A DNA stretch of 34,109 bases from CAYRVF01 sp964427535 (GCA_964427535.1 CAYRVF010000052.1:1-34109); one strand, 5' to 3'; shown: positions 1 through 8,295, counted from the first letter of the stretch. Numbers and translations are program-made. Notes: generated from the sequence alone by a model not told the origin.

Positions 1-586
1 CGAGAAACCAGTGGGAAGCACAAGGCGTGTCCAGACGACTCCGCCAGGCCTGGAGATGAGAGGCAAGGAGTACGACCCACGTCTCCTAGAACAAACGTCT
101 ACTGGAATAATACTTTGGCATGGTGAGAAACCAGTGGGGGGTAGGACGCTGGTCCTGGCTGCGTTTCCGAAAAGCAGGTGAGCAGGTTGCGTCGACGCAA
201 TCGTCTCCCTGCGCGAGCGCCACCGAACCGGGCCAAGTGGTGGTGTCCTGGCCACTATCTGCCCAACACGTTCTAAGATTCCACGTTATGGAGGGGCGCC
301 ATTCCTCATGGCTCCTTGCGGCGCGCGACTGCTTCGACGTGACAACCAGCTATCTCCCCAAACGGCGTCACGGCGTGTAGAATAGCATCCTGCCAGCGAT
401 GAGCGCTGCCGTCAGTCAGCCGCGGGGGAGCCTCAGTTTGCGCGAATGCCCCTACGGCGCCCGCTAGATTGGCTCGCTTCTTGCTAGCTTTAGCCGCCTC
501 AACCGAGCTCTGGAGGCATCGACAGTGTTGTCGTGAGCGGGCGCGGATTCGTCGTAGCCCGCTCCATCTGCCGGGAAGGAGAGGCC
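1..586. other. Leader region without a recognisable gene
   Basis: No convincing gene is visible before livH. An 86-codon open frame at 120-380 has no recognisable motif, no good ribosome binding site and a composition unlike the neighbouring genes, so I do not call it. Frame 1 is open from the window edge to a stop at 124-126 and could be the tail of a gene starting outside, but I do not recognise its product. The 14-mer gagaaaccagtggg occurs twice (2-15 and 125-138). The stretch presumably includes the livH promoter, but no clear -35/-10 pair stands out. Confidence 0.5.
2..138. repeat. Pair of 14-bp direct repeats, 123 bp apart
   Basis: The sequence gagaaaccagtggg is present exactly at 2-15 and again at 125-138. 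The second copy overlaps the stop codon of the open frame that enters from the left edge. It could be a duplicated segment or a mobile-element scar; the window gives too little context to decide. Confidence 0.5.
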
Positions 587-1486
587 GTGGTCAGTTCTAC
601 TCTGCTGCTGGAATTGACTCTGGTCGGAATTGCGTTCGGCGCCCTCTACTCTCTCGCCGCTCTGGGCATCGTTCTCATCTACAAGACGACCGGCGTGCTC
701 AATTTCGCGCATGGCGCCATCGGGATGTTCAGCACGTTTGTGGCGTACGAGTTTGGCGTGGTGCGCCACTGGCCCGCGGCCATCGCGGTCATCCTCGCGC
801 TCGCCTTCGCGGCGGCATTTGGCTGGTTCATGGAGCGCTTTACCCTGCGCCCGCTGCGCCAGCGTCCGGTGCTGACGCGTGTGATCGTCACCCTTGGCTG
901 GCTGCTCGTGCTCCAGTCGGTGGCGGGCCTCATCTGGAAGGACACCTCGTACCACATCCCCCTGCAGGTGTTCCCACAGAATGGCCTGCGTATCGCGCAG
1001 CTCACCCTCGGTTACAACCAGATTGCGAACGTCATCGTCGCCGCCGTGCTGGCGGTGCTGCTCGGCCTCTTTCTCAAGCTCTCACCCCTTGGCGTCGCCA
1101 TGCGCGCAACCTCCGATAATCCGTCGGCGGCGCGGTTGCTCGGCATCGAGGTTAACCGGGTCGCGGCGTCGTCGTGGATTCTCGGCTCGCTGCTCGCCGC
1201 GATTGCCGGACTCCTCCTGGCCCCGCTGACGACCCTCAACACGACCAGTCTCACCATCATCGTCATCGAGGCGTTCGGCGCCGCGCTCATCGGCGGGCTC
1301 TCCAGCCTGCCCCTCACCTTTGTCGGGGGCATCGTGCTGGGGGTCGTGCAGTCGATTCTCGTGCTCTACGTACCCTCTGGCGCCAAGGACGTCTTCACCT
1401 TCGCGGTCATTCTCGCGGTGCTGCTGCTCCGGCGTGAGACGCGGGCGCTCGCGATCTCGGCTGTCGGTGGGGAGGGACTCCTATGA
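587..1486 (+). CDS. livH: Branched-chain amino acid ABC transporter permease LivH
   Basis: One of the two inner-membrane permeases of a LivHMGF-type importer, which moves branched-chain amino acids or related small amides/acids into the cell. The 299-aa product is almost entirely hydrophobic, with about eight membrane segments, and carries the family signature near its start (IYKTTGVLNFAHG). Later it has the usual LivH core, including GVAMRATSDNPSAARLLGI and a Gly-rich FGAALIGGLSSLP segment. I chose the GTG at 587 because ggaaggag (574-581) sits just upstream. An in-frame GTG at 533 would add 18 poorly conserved residues. Its stop overlaps the livM start in an ATGA junction, so the two are translationally coupled. 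Substrate specificity cannot be read from the sequence. Confidence 0.93.
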   Translation: MVSSTLLLELTLVGIAFGALYSLAALGIVLIYKTTGVLNFAHGAIGMFSTFVAYEFGVVRHWPAAIAVILALAFAAAFGWFMERFTLRPLRQRPVLTRVIVTLGWLLVLQSVAGLIWKDTSYHIPLQVFPQNGLRIAQLTLGYNQIANVIVAAVLAVLLGLFLKLSPLGVAMRATSDNPSAARLLGIEVNRVAASSWILGSLLAAIAGLLLAPLTTLNTTSLTIIVIEAFGAALIGGLSSLPLTFVGGIVLGVVQSILVLYVPSGAKDVFTFAVILAVLLLRRETRALAISAVGGEGLL

Positions 1487-2613
1487 GTGCTGTCACTACG
1501 CCGCCGCATGTGCCATCTTCCGGCGCGCGCGCCTCAGGGCGTCTGGCCGTCGCACGCATGAGTCGCGGCGTGTTGGATAGCGGAGTCGCGCTGGGTGTGC
1601 TCGTGCTCGCTCTGCTGCTCCCGAGCATCGCGCATGGCTATGTCATCGTCGTGCTCACGCTCTGTCTTGTCTATTCCGTCGCGCTTGTCTCGCTCGTGCT
1701 GCTGACGGGCTTCATCGGGCAGGTGTCGCTCTGCCAGGCGTCATTTATGGGACTCGGCGCCTTTCTCGTCGGCGCCCTCATGGGCCACTACGGATGGTCC
1801 TACTGGGTCGCGGCCCCCGTGTCGTGTGTCCTGGTGTTTCTCGCGGGTGTCGCGGTCGGGCTTCCGGCGCTGCGGCTGCGGGGCCTCACCCTCGCCATCG
1901 TGACGCTCTCTCTCGCGCTGCTCGCCGACAATTTCCTCTTCGCCGACGTGCGCTGGCTCAACAATGATAGCAATGGCTGGCGCATCGCGCGCCCGCACCT
2001 GTTGGGCTTCACGCTCGACGACGGCGCGGTGCTCTATCGCGTCATTCTGGTCGCGGTGGCGCTCACGCTGCTTGCCGTCGTCCGGCTGCGGCGTGGCCGG
2101 ACCGGTAAGAGCTGGTTCGCCATGCGCGACGCGGAGATCGCGGCGGCGACCTCGGGCGTGCCGGTCGTGACCATGAAGCTGCTGGGTTTCGGCGTCGCCG
2201 CGGCGCTGGCTGCTCTCGCCGGAGTGCTCTACGCGGTCGCGGTGGGGTCAGTCAGCCCCGATCCCTTCAACTTCGTGGCCTCGATTCAATTACTCGCTAT
2301 CGCCGTCATCGCGGGCATTCGCTCGCTGCCGGGCGCGGTGCTCGGCGCGCTCTTCTACATCGTGCTGCCGCAGTTCCTGTTGCAGTTTCCCGCGCTCGTG
2401 CCGCTCACCTCGCTGATCCTCGGCGCCGGGCTGATTCTGCAGGTCGTTTTCGCTCCACAGGGCCTGGGCGGCACGCTGGAAACGCTGGAGACGAGGCTCT
2501 TCCGCCGCTTTGCAGGCGCCCACGCCGATGCGGATGCGGCAGAAACGCCCCATGCTCTCGCCCACGTCACGATGACGCGACACGAGGAGGATGCCGACGA
2601 TGCCACTCTGTGA
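1483..2613 (+). CDS. livM: Branched-chain amino acid ABC transporter permease LivM
   Basis: The second permease of the importer, 376 aa. Family hallmarks are visible: LVLLTGFIGQVSLCQASFMG, corresponding to the usual LLTGYxGQxSLGHAAFFG, then GLPALRLRGLTLAIVTLSLA, and the EAA-like cytoplasmic loop around AMRDAEIAAATSGV that contacts the ATPase. The first about 30 residues are a Ser/Arg-rich cytoplasmic tail, and the last about 40 are a charged tail (His/Asp/Ala-rich) after the final membrane helix, longer than in many LivM proteins. It overlaps livH by 4 nt and livG by 14 nt, consistent with stoichiometric expression as a heterodimeric pore. Confidence 0.93.
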   Translation: MSAVTTPPHVPSSGARASGRLAVARMSRGVLDSGVALGVLVLALLLPSIAHGYVIVVLTLCLVYSVALVSLVLLTGFIGQVSLCQASFMGLGAFLVGALMGHYGWSYWVAAPVSCVLVFLAGVAVGLPALRLRGLTLAIVTLSLALLADNFLFADVRWLNNDSNGWRIARPHLLGFTLDDGAVLYRVILVAVALTLLAVVRLRRGRTGKSWFAMRDAEIAAATSGVPVVTMKLLGFGVAAALAALAGVLYAVAVGSVSPDPFNFVASIQLLAIAVIAGIRSLPGAVLGALFYIVLPQFLLQFPALVPLTSLILGAGLILQVVFAPQGLGGTLETLETRLFRRFAGAHADADAAETPHALAHVTMTRHEEDADDATL

Positions 2614-3451
2614 TGTGCGTGACGTGACGGTCCGATTCGGCGGTGTCGTCGCGCTCGATGCTGTCTCCATCGAACTGCTGGAGGGAGAGTTCGTCGCCCT
2701 CATCGGGCCAAACGGCGCGGGCAAGACCACGCTCTTCAACGTGCTCTCGGGCATCCAGCGCCCGGCGGCGGGCGCCATCATCTACGCCCGCCAGCAGATC
2801 AACGAACTCGACCCCAGCGCGCGCGCCCGCCTGGGCATCGGGCGCACGTTTCAGACACCGCAGGCATTCAGCTCTCTCACCGTCCTGGACAACCTGCTGC
2901 TGCCGGCATGGCTGCCGCGCTTTGGCGGCGTCTTTCCCGATTTGATTCCGCTGCCGGGAGCGGGTCGGGCGCGCCGCGCGGCGACGGACCGCGCGCGCGG
3001 GATCGCGGCCTTCCTGGGCATCGAAGATACGCTCGAACGCTACCCAAGTGAGCTCTCGTTGGGGCAGCGCCGCCTCATCGAGCTCGCACGCGCGCTCTGC
3101 TCCAGCCCCCGACTGCTGCTGCTGGATGAGCCCGCATCGGGCCTCGACGCGACAGAGACCGACCGGTTCGCCGAGTTACTACTGCGCGTGCGCGACGTTT
3201 TCCGCCTGACGATGTTGCTGGTCGAGCACGACATGCAACTCGTGCTCGGCGTCGCCGACTACCTCTACGTCCTGAACTTCGGGAAGCTGCTCGCGCAGGG
3301 CAATCCGGAAGATGTTGTGCGCGATCCTGCCGTCGTGGCTGCCTACCTCGGCGGTGAGGAACATGACGACGCGACGGCGGGTTCGCTTGCCGCCAATCCA
3401 GCCGCGATGTCTTCAGTCGGGACCGGCACTACGAGGAGGCGGCAGCCATGA
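2600..3451 (+). CDS. livG: Branched-chain amino acid ABC transporter ATP-binding protein LivG
   Basis: Cytoplasmic ATPase subunit of the importer, 283 aa. Walker A is GPNGAGKTT near residue 37, the signature segment is SLGQRRLIELARAL, Walker B is LLLLDEPASGLD and the switch histidine lies in LLVEHDM. The segment IGRTFQTPQAFSSLTVLDNLL is the typical LivG Q-loop region. The longer frame starts at 2591, but the aggagg at 2585-2590 is directly adjacent to that ATG. The next in-frame ATG at 2600 has proper spacing, so I place the start there. The last about 30 residues (Ala/Thr/Gly-rich) extend beyond the usual end. It ends in an ATGA overlap with livF. Confidence 0.93.
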   Translation: MPLCDVRDVTVRFGGVVALDAVSIELLEGEFVALIGPNGAGKTTLFNVLSGIQRPAAGAIIYARQQINELDPSARARLGIGRTFQTPQAFSSLTVLDNLLLPAWLPRFGGVFPDLIPLPGAGRARRAATDRARGIAAFLGIEDTLERYPSELSLGQRRLIELARALCSSPRLLLLDEPASGLDATETDRFAELLLRVRDVFRLTMLLVEHDMQLVLGVADYLYVLNFGKLLAQGNPEDVVRDPAVVAAYLGGEEHDDATAGSLAANPAAMSSVGTGTTRRRQP

Positions 3452-4539
3452 GTGATGAGTTCGAGCTGCCCTATGATGGTCAGCCCTACGCGCCGGAAAC
3501 CGATAGTACCCCCACGATACCGCTGCCTGGGCCGGTATCAACATCTCCGCTCCTGGAGCTCCGCGATGTGACCGTCAATTATGGGCAGATCGCGGCGGTA
3601 CGCAATCTCTCGCTGACGGTCGGCGCGGGCGAAGTGGTGGCCCTGCTGGGTGCGAATGGCGCGGGCAAGACGACGACGCTACGCACCATCTCGGGCGTTC
3701 TGCGTCCGAAGGCAGGCGAGATCGTCTTCGATGGGCAGCGGATCGACCGCAGCAGCCCCGAGCGCATCGCGCGGCTTGGTATCGCGCATCTGCCCGAGGG
3801 GCGCGGCATCTTCCCCAATCTCAGCGTCGCCGAGAATCTGCGCATGGCGGCCTATGGCATCGGCGTCAGCAAGGCGGAGTATGACGAGCGGCTGGGGCGA
3901 GCGGTGCAGGTGTTTCCTGTGCTGGGTGAGCGCATGCGTCAGCTCGCGGGCACGCTTTCCGGCGGCCAGCAGCAGATGCTCGCCGTCGGCCGTGCGCTCG
4001 TGACACGGCCCCGGCTGCTGATGATCGATGAGCTCTCCTTCGGGTTGGCGCCCGGTGTCGTGAAGCAGCTCTTCGCGATGCTCCCGGCGATATCGGCTGG
4101 GGGCACAGCGATTCTGCTGGTCGAGCAATTTGTCGGGCAGGCGCTTGCCGGTGCCGATCGCGCCTATGTCCTCGAAAAAGGCGAGCTGACCTTCGCGGGA
4201 CGGGCGGCAGACCTCGCCCAGCAGGAAGGGTTCGTCGAGAGCTCGTATCTCGGCGCTGGCGCGAACCGTCCGGACTACGAGCGTGTGCGCCCGGCAGAGA
4301 CCGAGATGCTGCGGGTGCGTGTGGACCCGTCTATGGTGCGCAGGCTCCGCGCGTTCGCGAATGGCCAGTCGCTGGCAGAGATGACGACCTCCGCGCTGCG
4401 AACCTATCTTGCCGAGCGCGAGGCAGACGCCGAATTCTACTCCGCTGAGCCGGTCTGGGCGAGTGGACCACATACCGAGCTCCGCCAGGAGTACGAGGAA
4501 GGCGACGGAGATGGGGATTGGGAAGGAGACGACGAATGA
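3448..4539 (+). CDS. livF: LivF-type ATPase with C-terminal ribbon-helix-helix-like extension
   Basis: Second ATPase of the Liv importer. The LivF core spans about residues 34-270: Walker A GANGAGKTT (68-76), the LivF motif LPEGRGIFPNLSV, signature LSGGQQQMLAVGRAL, and Walker B LLMIDELSFGLAP, where the usual Pro of DEPS is Leu. Family members normally end near residue 240. This protein has 363 aa, with a 33-residue acidic/proline N-terminal tail and about 90 extra C-terminal residues. Within the latter, residues 287-325 (LRVRVDPSMVRRLRAF ... SLAEMTTSALRTYLAE) have the strand-helix-turn-helix pattern of CopG/Arc ribbon-helix-helix DNA-binding domains. A very acidic tail follows. The frame is uninterrupted, so the fusion is real in this assembly. 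The ATPase role is secure; the RHH role is inference. Confidence 0.9.
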   Translation: MSDEFELPYDGQPYAPETDSTPTIPLPGPVSTSPLLELRDVTVNYGQIAAVRNLSLTVGAGEVVALLGANGAGKTTTLRTISGVLRPKAGEIVFDGQRIDRSSPERIARLGIAHLPEGRGIFPNLSVAENLRMAAYGIGVSKAEYDERLGRAVQVFPVLGERMRQLAGTLSGGQQQMLAVGRALVTRPRLLMIDELSFGLAPGVVKQLFAMLPAISAGGTAILLVEQFVGQALAGADRAYVLEKGELTFAGRAADLAQQEGFVESSYLGAGANRPDYERVRPAETEMLRVRVDPSMVRRLRAFANGQSLAEMTTSALRTYLAEREADAEFYSAEPVWASGPHTELRQEYEEGDGDGDWEGDDE

Positions 4540-6323
4540 GACGTCGCGCTCGCGGCGATCGCCGCGGTTCGACGCTGCTCCAGCGATGGCTTCGCCGCTT
4601 TGCCTTGGCGGGGTTCATCTCCGGCTGGCTGGGGGTCATCGGTCTGGCCGTGCCGACGGTCATTCATGGCGCTACCGATGCGTTCGACTCCTACGGCGCG
4701 ACCGGGACGGGGTGGGCGATTCAGCCGTATATCGTCAACGATGAATTCATCAATATTCCGGCCGCGGACGAATCCACGCCGTATGTCTATGTCGCCATCG
4801 ATAGCGGGCCAAGCGCCGAGGCGCGGGCTGCCTACTTCTTCCCAGGCACGGCGATCAATGGCGCGCTAGCCAGTCAGAACGTGTCATATCAGGTGCCTAA
4901 CGGTGTCGACGCCCGCTATCCCGGCTCTGGCTCGGCATCCGACCAGGTCGGTCCCGTGAACGACGGCGTCGCGAGCCAGATCGGCGCGGCCAGCGAGTCC
5001 GCACAGGCGGCCGAGGCGTCCGCGAAGGCGACGGCGCAGCTTGCGTCATACCAGCTTGCGCCGCAGACCAACGGGCAGCCGCCGACACCACCCAGCGGAC
5101 TCCCAGCGGCGCCTCCTGTGCCCTCCGTGCCGCCGCTGCCGACCGCGCCTGGTGCGCCTGGCCTCCCCGGCCCAGGCACGTCCGCCCCAACACCGACCCC
5201 GAGCTCGGCGGGCGGCTCCGCTCCGCCCGCGGCAGCGCCAACAGCTACGCCCTCGAAGACCTGCGTCGGCCCCGTGTGTCTCGCGGAATCGGTCGGGAGC
5301 ACCCATCCGCTCGCGAGTGTGGCGCCAGCAGTTCTGGCCACGCCGAAGATCCAGCTTCCGGACCCGGTAGAGCAGGCGCTCGCCACGCAGCTTCGCGCGG
5401 CGGAGTTGGCAAACCCCGGCCTCCTGCAGTTGGCGGGAGGGAAGCCGGTCGCGATTGACCAGTCGTTGCCGCTTGCCGCTGCCGACGAGACGGGCCAGGC
5501 CGTTGCCACGGCCTCGAACGATAGTGTCAACATCACCGTCGCGGTCCATGCGACGCATGTCGAGCTGTTCCAGGGGTTGATCACGATCGCGGCGATCGAC
5601 TCGACGCTGACGGGCATAGCCCCCGGTGCGGTGGCCCAGGGGAAGGGCACGGTCACGACGACCATCACGGGCATGACCATCGCGGGCATCCCCGTGACAG
5701 TTAATCAGAACGGCGTGCAGGTCAATGGCACCGGCGGCAACGTCTCGTCCGCCGCGCCGCTCCCGGTCTCGCCCCAGACGCTCACCGACGCGCTCACGAG
5801 CGCGCTGACGACCGCCGGTATCACGATCAGCCTCGCGAAGACTACGTCTATGAGCGACGTCCAGAAATGGCAGGGCGCCGGTGGCGGCCTGGAGATCACC
5901 GGGAGTCTCGCTCCCGGCAACGGCGTGCCCGCGACGCACGTCGATTTCTCACTAGGCATGGTCACTGGGAGCGTCTACGCAGTGCCCTCCAGCGGGAGTG
6001 GCGGCGGCGGCGACGTGCTCGGTGGGTTCTTCGATAGTGGCGGCAGCTATGACTCGTACGGTAGTGGCGACTCCGGATACTTCGACTCCTCGTCTGGCGG
6101 CTTTGGCAGCGGCGACACGGGCACAACGCCGGGGTCGACCACACCCGCCCGCCACCACGCCGCAAATCTCGCGTCGATTCCCAGCTCGCTGAGTCCTGGC
6201 GAGCTGCTCTCCATGCTCTTTATCGTCCAGGGTTTCTCTACAGCCGCGGTGGCCTCCGCCGCCAGCACCGCTGAAGGCGCCTCCAGGGCCAGCCAGCTTC
6301 TCATCGAGGAGGAATCCGTATGA
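4536..6323 (+). CDS. Large exported protein of unknown function in the liv operon
   Basis: I do not recognise a named domain in this 595-aa protein. It starts with an Arg-rich stretch and one strong hydrophobic helix (about residues 22-46), then an extracellular region. That region contains a mixed domain with a PYVYVAIDSGPSAEARAAYF segment, an Ala-rich helix (about 150-175), a long Pro/Ala/Thr linker (about 178-245), a beta-rich domain (about 330-480; VTTTITGMTIAGIPVTVNQN), and a Gly/Ser/Tyr low-complexity stretch. A weak second hydrophobic segment lies near the C-terminus. From memory the beta-rich motif resembles uncharacterised exported actinobacterial proteins. I place the start at ATG 4536, an ATGA overlap with livF, with ggaaggag at 4521-4528; an upstream TTG at 4518 is less likely. 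Its position suggests a surface partner of the importer. Confidence 0.85.
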   Translation: MRRRARGDRRGSTLLQRWLRRFALAGFISGWLGVIGLAVPTVIHGATDAFDSYGATGTGWAIQPYIVNDEFINIPAADESTPYVYVAIDSGPSAEARAAYFFPGTAINGALASQNVSYQVPNGVDARYPGSGSASDQVGPVNDGVASQIGAASESAQAAEASAKATAQLASYQLAPQTNGQPPTPPSGLPAAPPVPSVPPLPTAPGAPGLPGPGTSAPTPTPSSAGGSAPPAAAPTATPSKTCVGPVCLAESVGSTHPLASVAPAVLATPKIQLPDPVEQALATQLRAAELANPGLLQLAGGKPVAIDQSLPLAAADETGQAVATASNDSVNITVAVHATHVELFQGLITIAAIDSTLTGIAPGAVAQGKGTVTTTITGMTIAGIPVTVNQNGVQVNGTGGNVSSAAPLPVSPQTLTDALTSALTTAGITISLAKTTSMSDVQKWQGAGGGLEITGSLAPGNGVPATHVDFSLGMVTGSVYAVPSSGSGGGGDVLGGFFDSGGSYDSYGSGDSGYFDSSSGGFGSGDTGTTPGSTTPARHHAANLASIPSSLSPGELLSMLFIVQGFSTAAVASAASTAEGASRASQLLIEEESV

Positions 6324-6664
6324 CCAGACCACGCACTTCAGCCAAGGCGGGAGTTCTGGCGCAGCCACAGCCCCCCGCACCCACGCCGCAGTCGCCCGCC
6401 CCTCAGGTCGCCGGGCGCGTCGCGTGTCCCATCTGCCAGACCGCCTTCGATCCAAGAGCCTCGGCTGGAGCCTGCCCGGTGTGTGGCGAGCGTGTGGTGC
6501 CCGCGGAGCTGGTCACACGGCCCATTCCAGTGGTGACGCCGGTCTGGCAGTGGTTGCGCGCTGGCGGATGGCGCCTGGTGGCGCTTGTCATGTTCATGCT
6601 GTACGAGCTGGTGTTGTTCCTCGGGATTCTGCACCAATTTTCCCAAGCGCATCTGCTCAAATAA
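6320..6664 (+). CDS. Zinc-ribbon protein with C-terminal membrane helix
   Basis: A 114-aa protein. Residues 1-33 are a Pro/Gln/Ala-rich tail. Two CxxC pairs (CPIC and CPVC, 12 residues apart, near residues 36-55) form a compact zinc ribbon, followed by a single membrane helix (about 86-107, LVALVMFMLYELVLFLGIL) and a short tail. It overlaps the upstream gene by ATGA, with gaggaggaa directly before the start. Genes of this form are usually annotated only as zinc-ribbon or hypothetical proteins. Its place between the exported protein and the solute-binding protein suggests a small accessory subunit of the transporter. Topology (zinc ribbon in the cytoplasm) is inferred, not shown. Confidence 0.85.
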   Translation: MTRPRTSAKAGVLAQPQPPAPTPQSPAPQVAGRVACPICQTAFDPRASAGACPVCGERVVPAELVTRPIPVVTPVWQWLRAGGWRLVALVMFMLYELVLFLGILHQFSQAHLLK

Positions 6665-6694
6665 CGGCTGCGGTGGAACCACGGAGGAGACTGC

Positions 6695-8095
6695 ATGCGA
6701 GCCAACCGTGATGGCATATTTGTAATCGTCCTGGTGCTTGCGCTGATCGCATCCACCAGTGTTGCCGTCATCGCCGCGACCGGTGGCACCGCGCATACCA
6801 CGGTGCAGGTAACCGGCGGTGGCAATTTCACCGATAGTAGCTCGGCGACGGCCAGCGCGACCGGGTCTGGAGCCACGGGATCGTCGGGCCAGACATCAGG
6901 CGGATCGTTTGGGAGCTCATCCGGAGGCAGTGCAAGCGGCGGCGGGCACGGCGGGACGGGGGCTGGCTCTGCGGCGTCGGCGCCCGGCGTGACTGGCGAC
7001 ACGATCAAGGTCGGTGCGATCTTCAGCGAGAGCAACGGCATTGATTCGACCGTCGAGGAAGACACCGTGCGTGCGTACTTCCAGTCCGTCAACGCGCAGG
7101 GCGGCGTGAACGGCCACAAGTTGTCCCTTGTCTCCTATGACGACGGACTGAATGGCGACACGGCGTATAGTGAGGCGGCCCGGCTCGACACGCAGGACCA
7201 CGTCTTCGCGATCGTGGGCTGGCTGGCGCCCTTCGGCGAGGCGCGTGCCGCGCCGTACTTCGAGCAGCACGGTATCCCCATCGTCGGCGGTCTGGGCGTT
7301 CCTGAGGAGTTCAACAACGCTTACTCGTTCCCGGTCTCGCCGATCTTCCCGAAGGATGGCTATGCGCTCGGCGCCTACGCCGCCAACCCACAGGGTCCGC
7401 TGCACTTCCACCATATCGGCGTGTTCTTGACGCAGACCGCTGGCATCAACGACGTGGCGAACGGCATTAAGGCGGGCGCATCGAGCCACGGCGTAACGGT
7501 GGACGACCGCGACATCATCTTCGTCCCCTTCGCGGCGACGAACTTCGACCAGTATCTCCTGCAGTTCCAGTCCGAAGGCGTGGACGGCATTGTGACCCAG
7601 CTCGATCCCTTCAGCTACGTGCGGCTCTTCCAGTCGGAGCAGCGGACGAACAAGACGTTCCCACAACTGGGCGGCGCCGGTATCGACAAGCAATCCGTAG
7701 ACAGCGCGGTCGGCAATCAGATGGTCGGCACATATGGTTTCATGCCCTATCTGGAGGCGCAGGGCAACCCGGCGAATAACGGAGAGGTGGCGCTCTATAA
7801 CAGCACTGTGCGGCACTACTATCCCAATCAAGCGGCGAATATGGATGCGTTCAGCGAAGGCTCGTGGGTGGCGGCGCGACTCTTCGTGCAGGCGCTGGCG
7901 AAGCTGGGGCCGAACATCACGCGAGATGGGCTCGTCCGGCAGCTCAGCTCCGGGGCGTACAACATCGGCGGCATGGCGCCCACGCTGGACTATGGCGCGG
8001 CGGGCTCATCCCACGCGGCGAGCCACTGCGTGATCTACATCGCGTACTCCTCGGCGCACCAGTGGGACATCAAGCAGAACTTCACCTGTTACTAG
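6695..8095 (+). CDS. livK: Branched-chain amino acid-type solute-binding protein, membrane anchored
   Basis: The 466-aa substrate receptor of the importer. It begins with a hydrophobic helix (residues 8-28) without a lipobox cysteine, so it is either a membrane anchor or a signal peptide for simple cleavage. Residues 40-95 are a Gly/Ser/Thr linker. The type I periplasmic-binding fold (Peripla_BP_6 family) starts at about 97 with APGVTGDTIKVGAIFSESNG, and continues with FQSVNAQGGVNGHKLSLVSYDDG and AIVGWLAPFGEARAAPYFEQ. A ribosome site cggagga precedes the ATG. It is last in the operon. The ligand is unknown; family members bind branched-chain amino acids, amides, urea or aromatic acids. Confidence 0.9.
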   Translation: MRANRDGIFVIVLVLALIASTSVAVIAATGGTAHTTVQVTGGGNFTDSSSATASATGSGATGSSGQTSGGSFGSSSGGSASGGGHGGTGAGSAASAPGVTGDTIKVGAIFSESNGIDSTVEEDTVRAYFQSVNAQGGVNGHKLSLVSYDDGLNGDTAYSEAARLDTQDHVFAIVGWLAPFGEARAAPYFEQHGIPIVGGLGVPEEFNNAYSFPVSPIFPKDGYALGAYAANPQGPLHFHHIGVFLTQTAGINDVANGIKAGASSHGVTVDDRDIIFVPFAATNFDQYLLQFQSEGVDGIVTQLDPFSYVRLFQSEQRTNKTFPQLGGAGIDKQSVDSAVGNQMVGTYGFMPYLEAQGNPANNGEVALYNSTVRHYYPNQAANMDAFSEGSWVAARLFVQALAKLGPNITRDGLVRQLSSGAYNIGGMAPTLDYGAAGSSHAASHCVIYIAYSSAHQWDIKQNFTCY

Positions 8096-8134
8096 GGTGA
8101 TGCGCATCGGGCGCGCAAACTGACGGACTGGCTG

Positions 8135-8176
8135 CGGTGATGCTGGGGACGTGACGGAGCGTCCCCAGCATCACCG
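8135..8176 (+). terminator. Perfect 16-bp hairpin closing the liv operon
   Basis: cggtgatgctggggac (8135-8150) is an exact inverted repeat of gtccccagcatcaccg (8161-8176), with a 10-nt loop. It lies about 40 nt after the solute-binding protein stop. No U-tract follows on the plus strand, so it may act as an mRNA-stabilising hairpin or a factor-assisted terminator rather than a classical intrinsic one. Confidence 0.65.
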
Positions 8177-8295
8177 TGAAGAGTCGCGCTGGAGGTGCGC
8201 GGCACACTCTATCGGACTACGTGTCTGGCGGGGCGTGATACACTGTGCAGTGGCTTCGAACGTACCGCCAGACAGAGACAATCGAGACGATAGAG

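Noticed and set aside
120..380. An 86-codon frame in the left leader
   Set aside because: No motif, no ribosome site and atypical composition; insufficient to call a gene.
5046..5939. Long minus-strand frames opposite the 595-aa exported protein gene
   Set aside because: Arg/Gly-rich reverse-frame artefacts. The plus-strand gene has a ribosome site, an export helix and overlaps with its operon neighbours.
6917..7831. A 304-codon minus-strand frame opposite the solute-binding protein gene
   Set aside because: Antisense shadow; the plus-strand frame has unmistakable binding-protein motifs.
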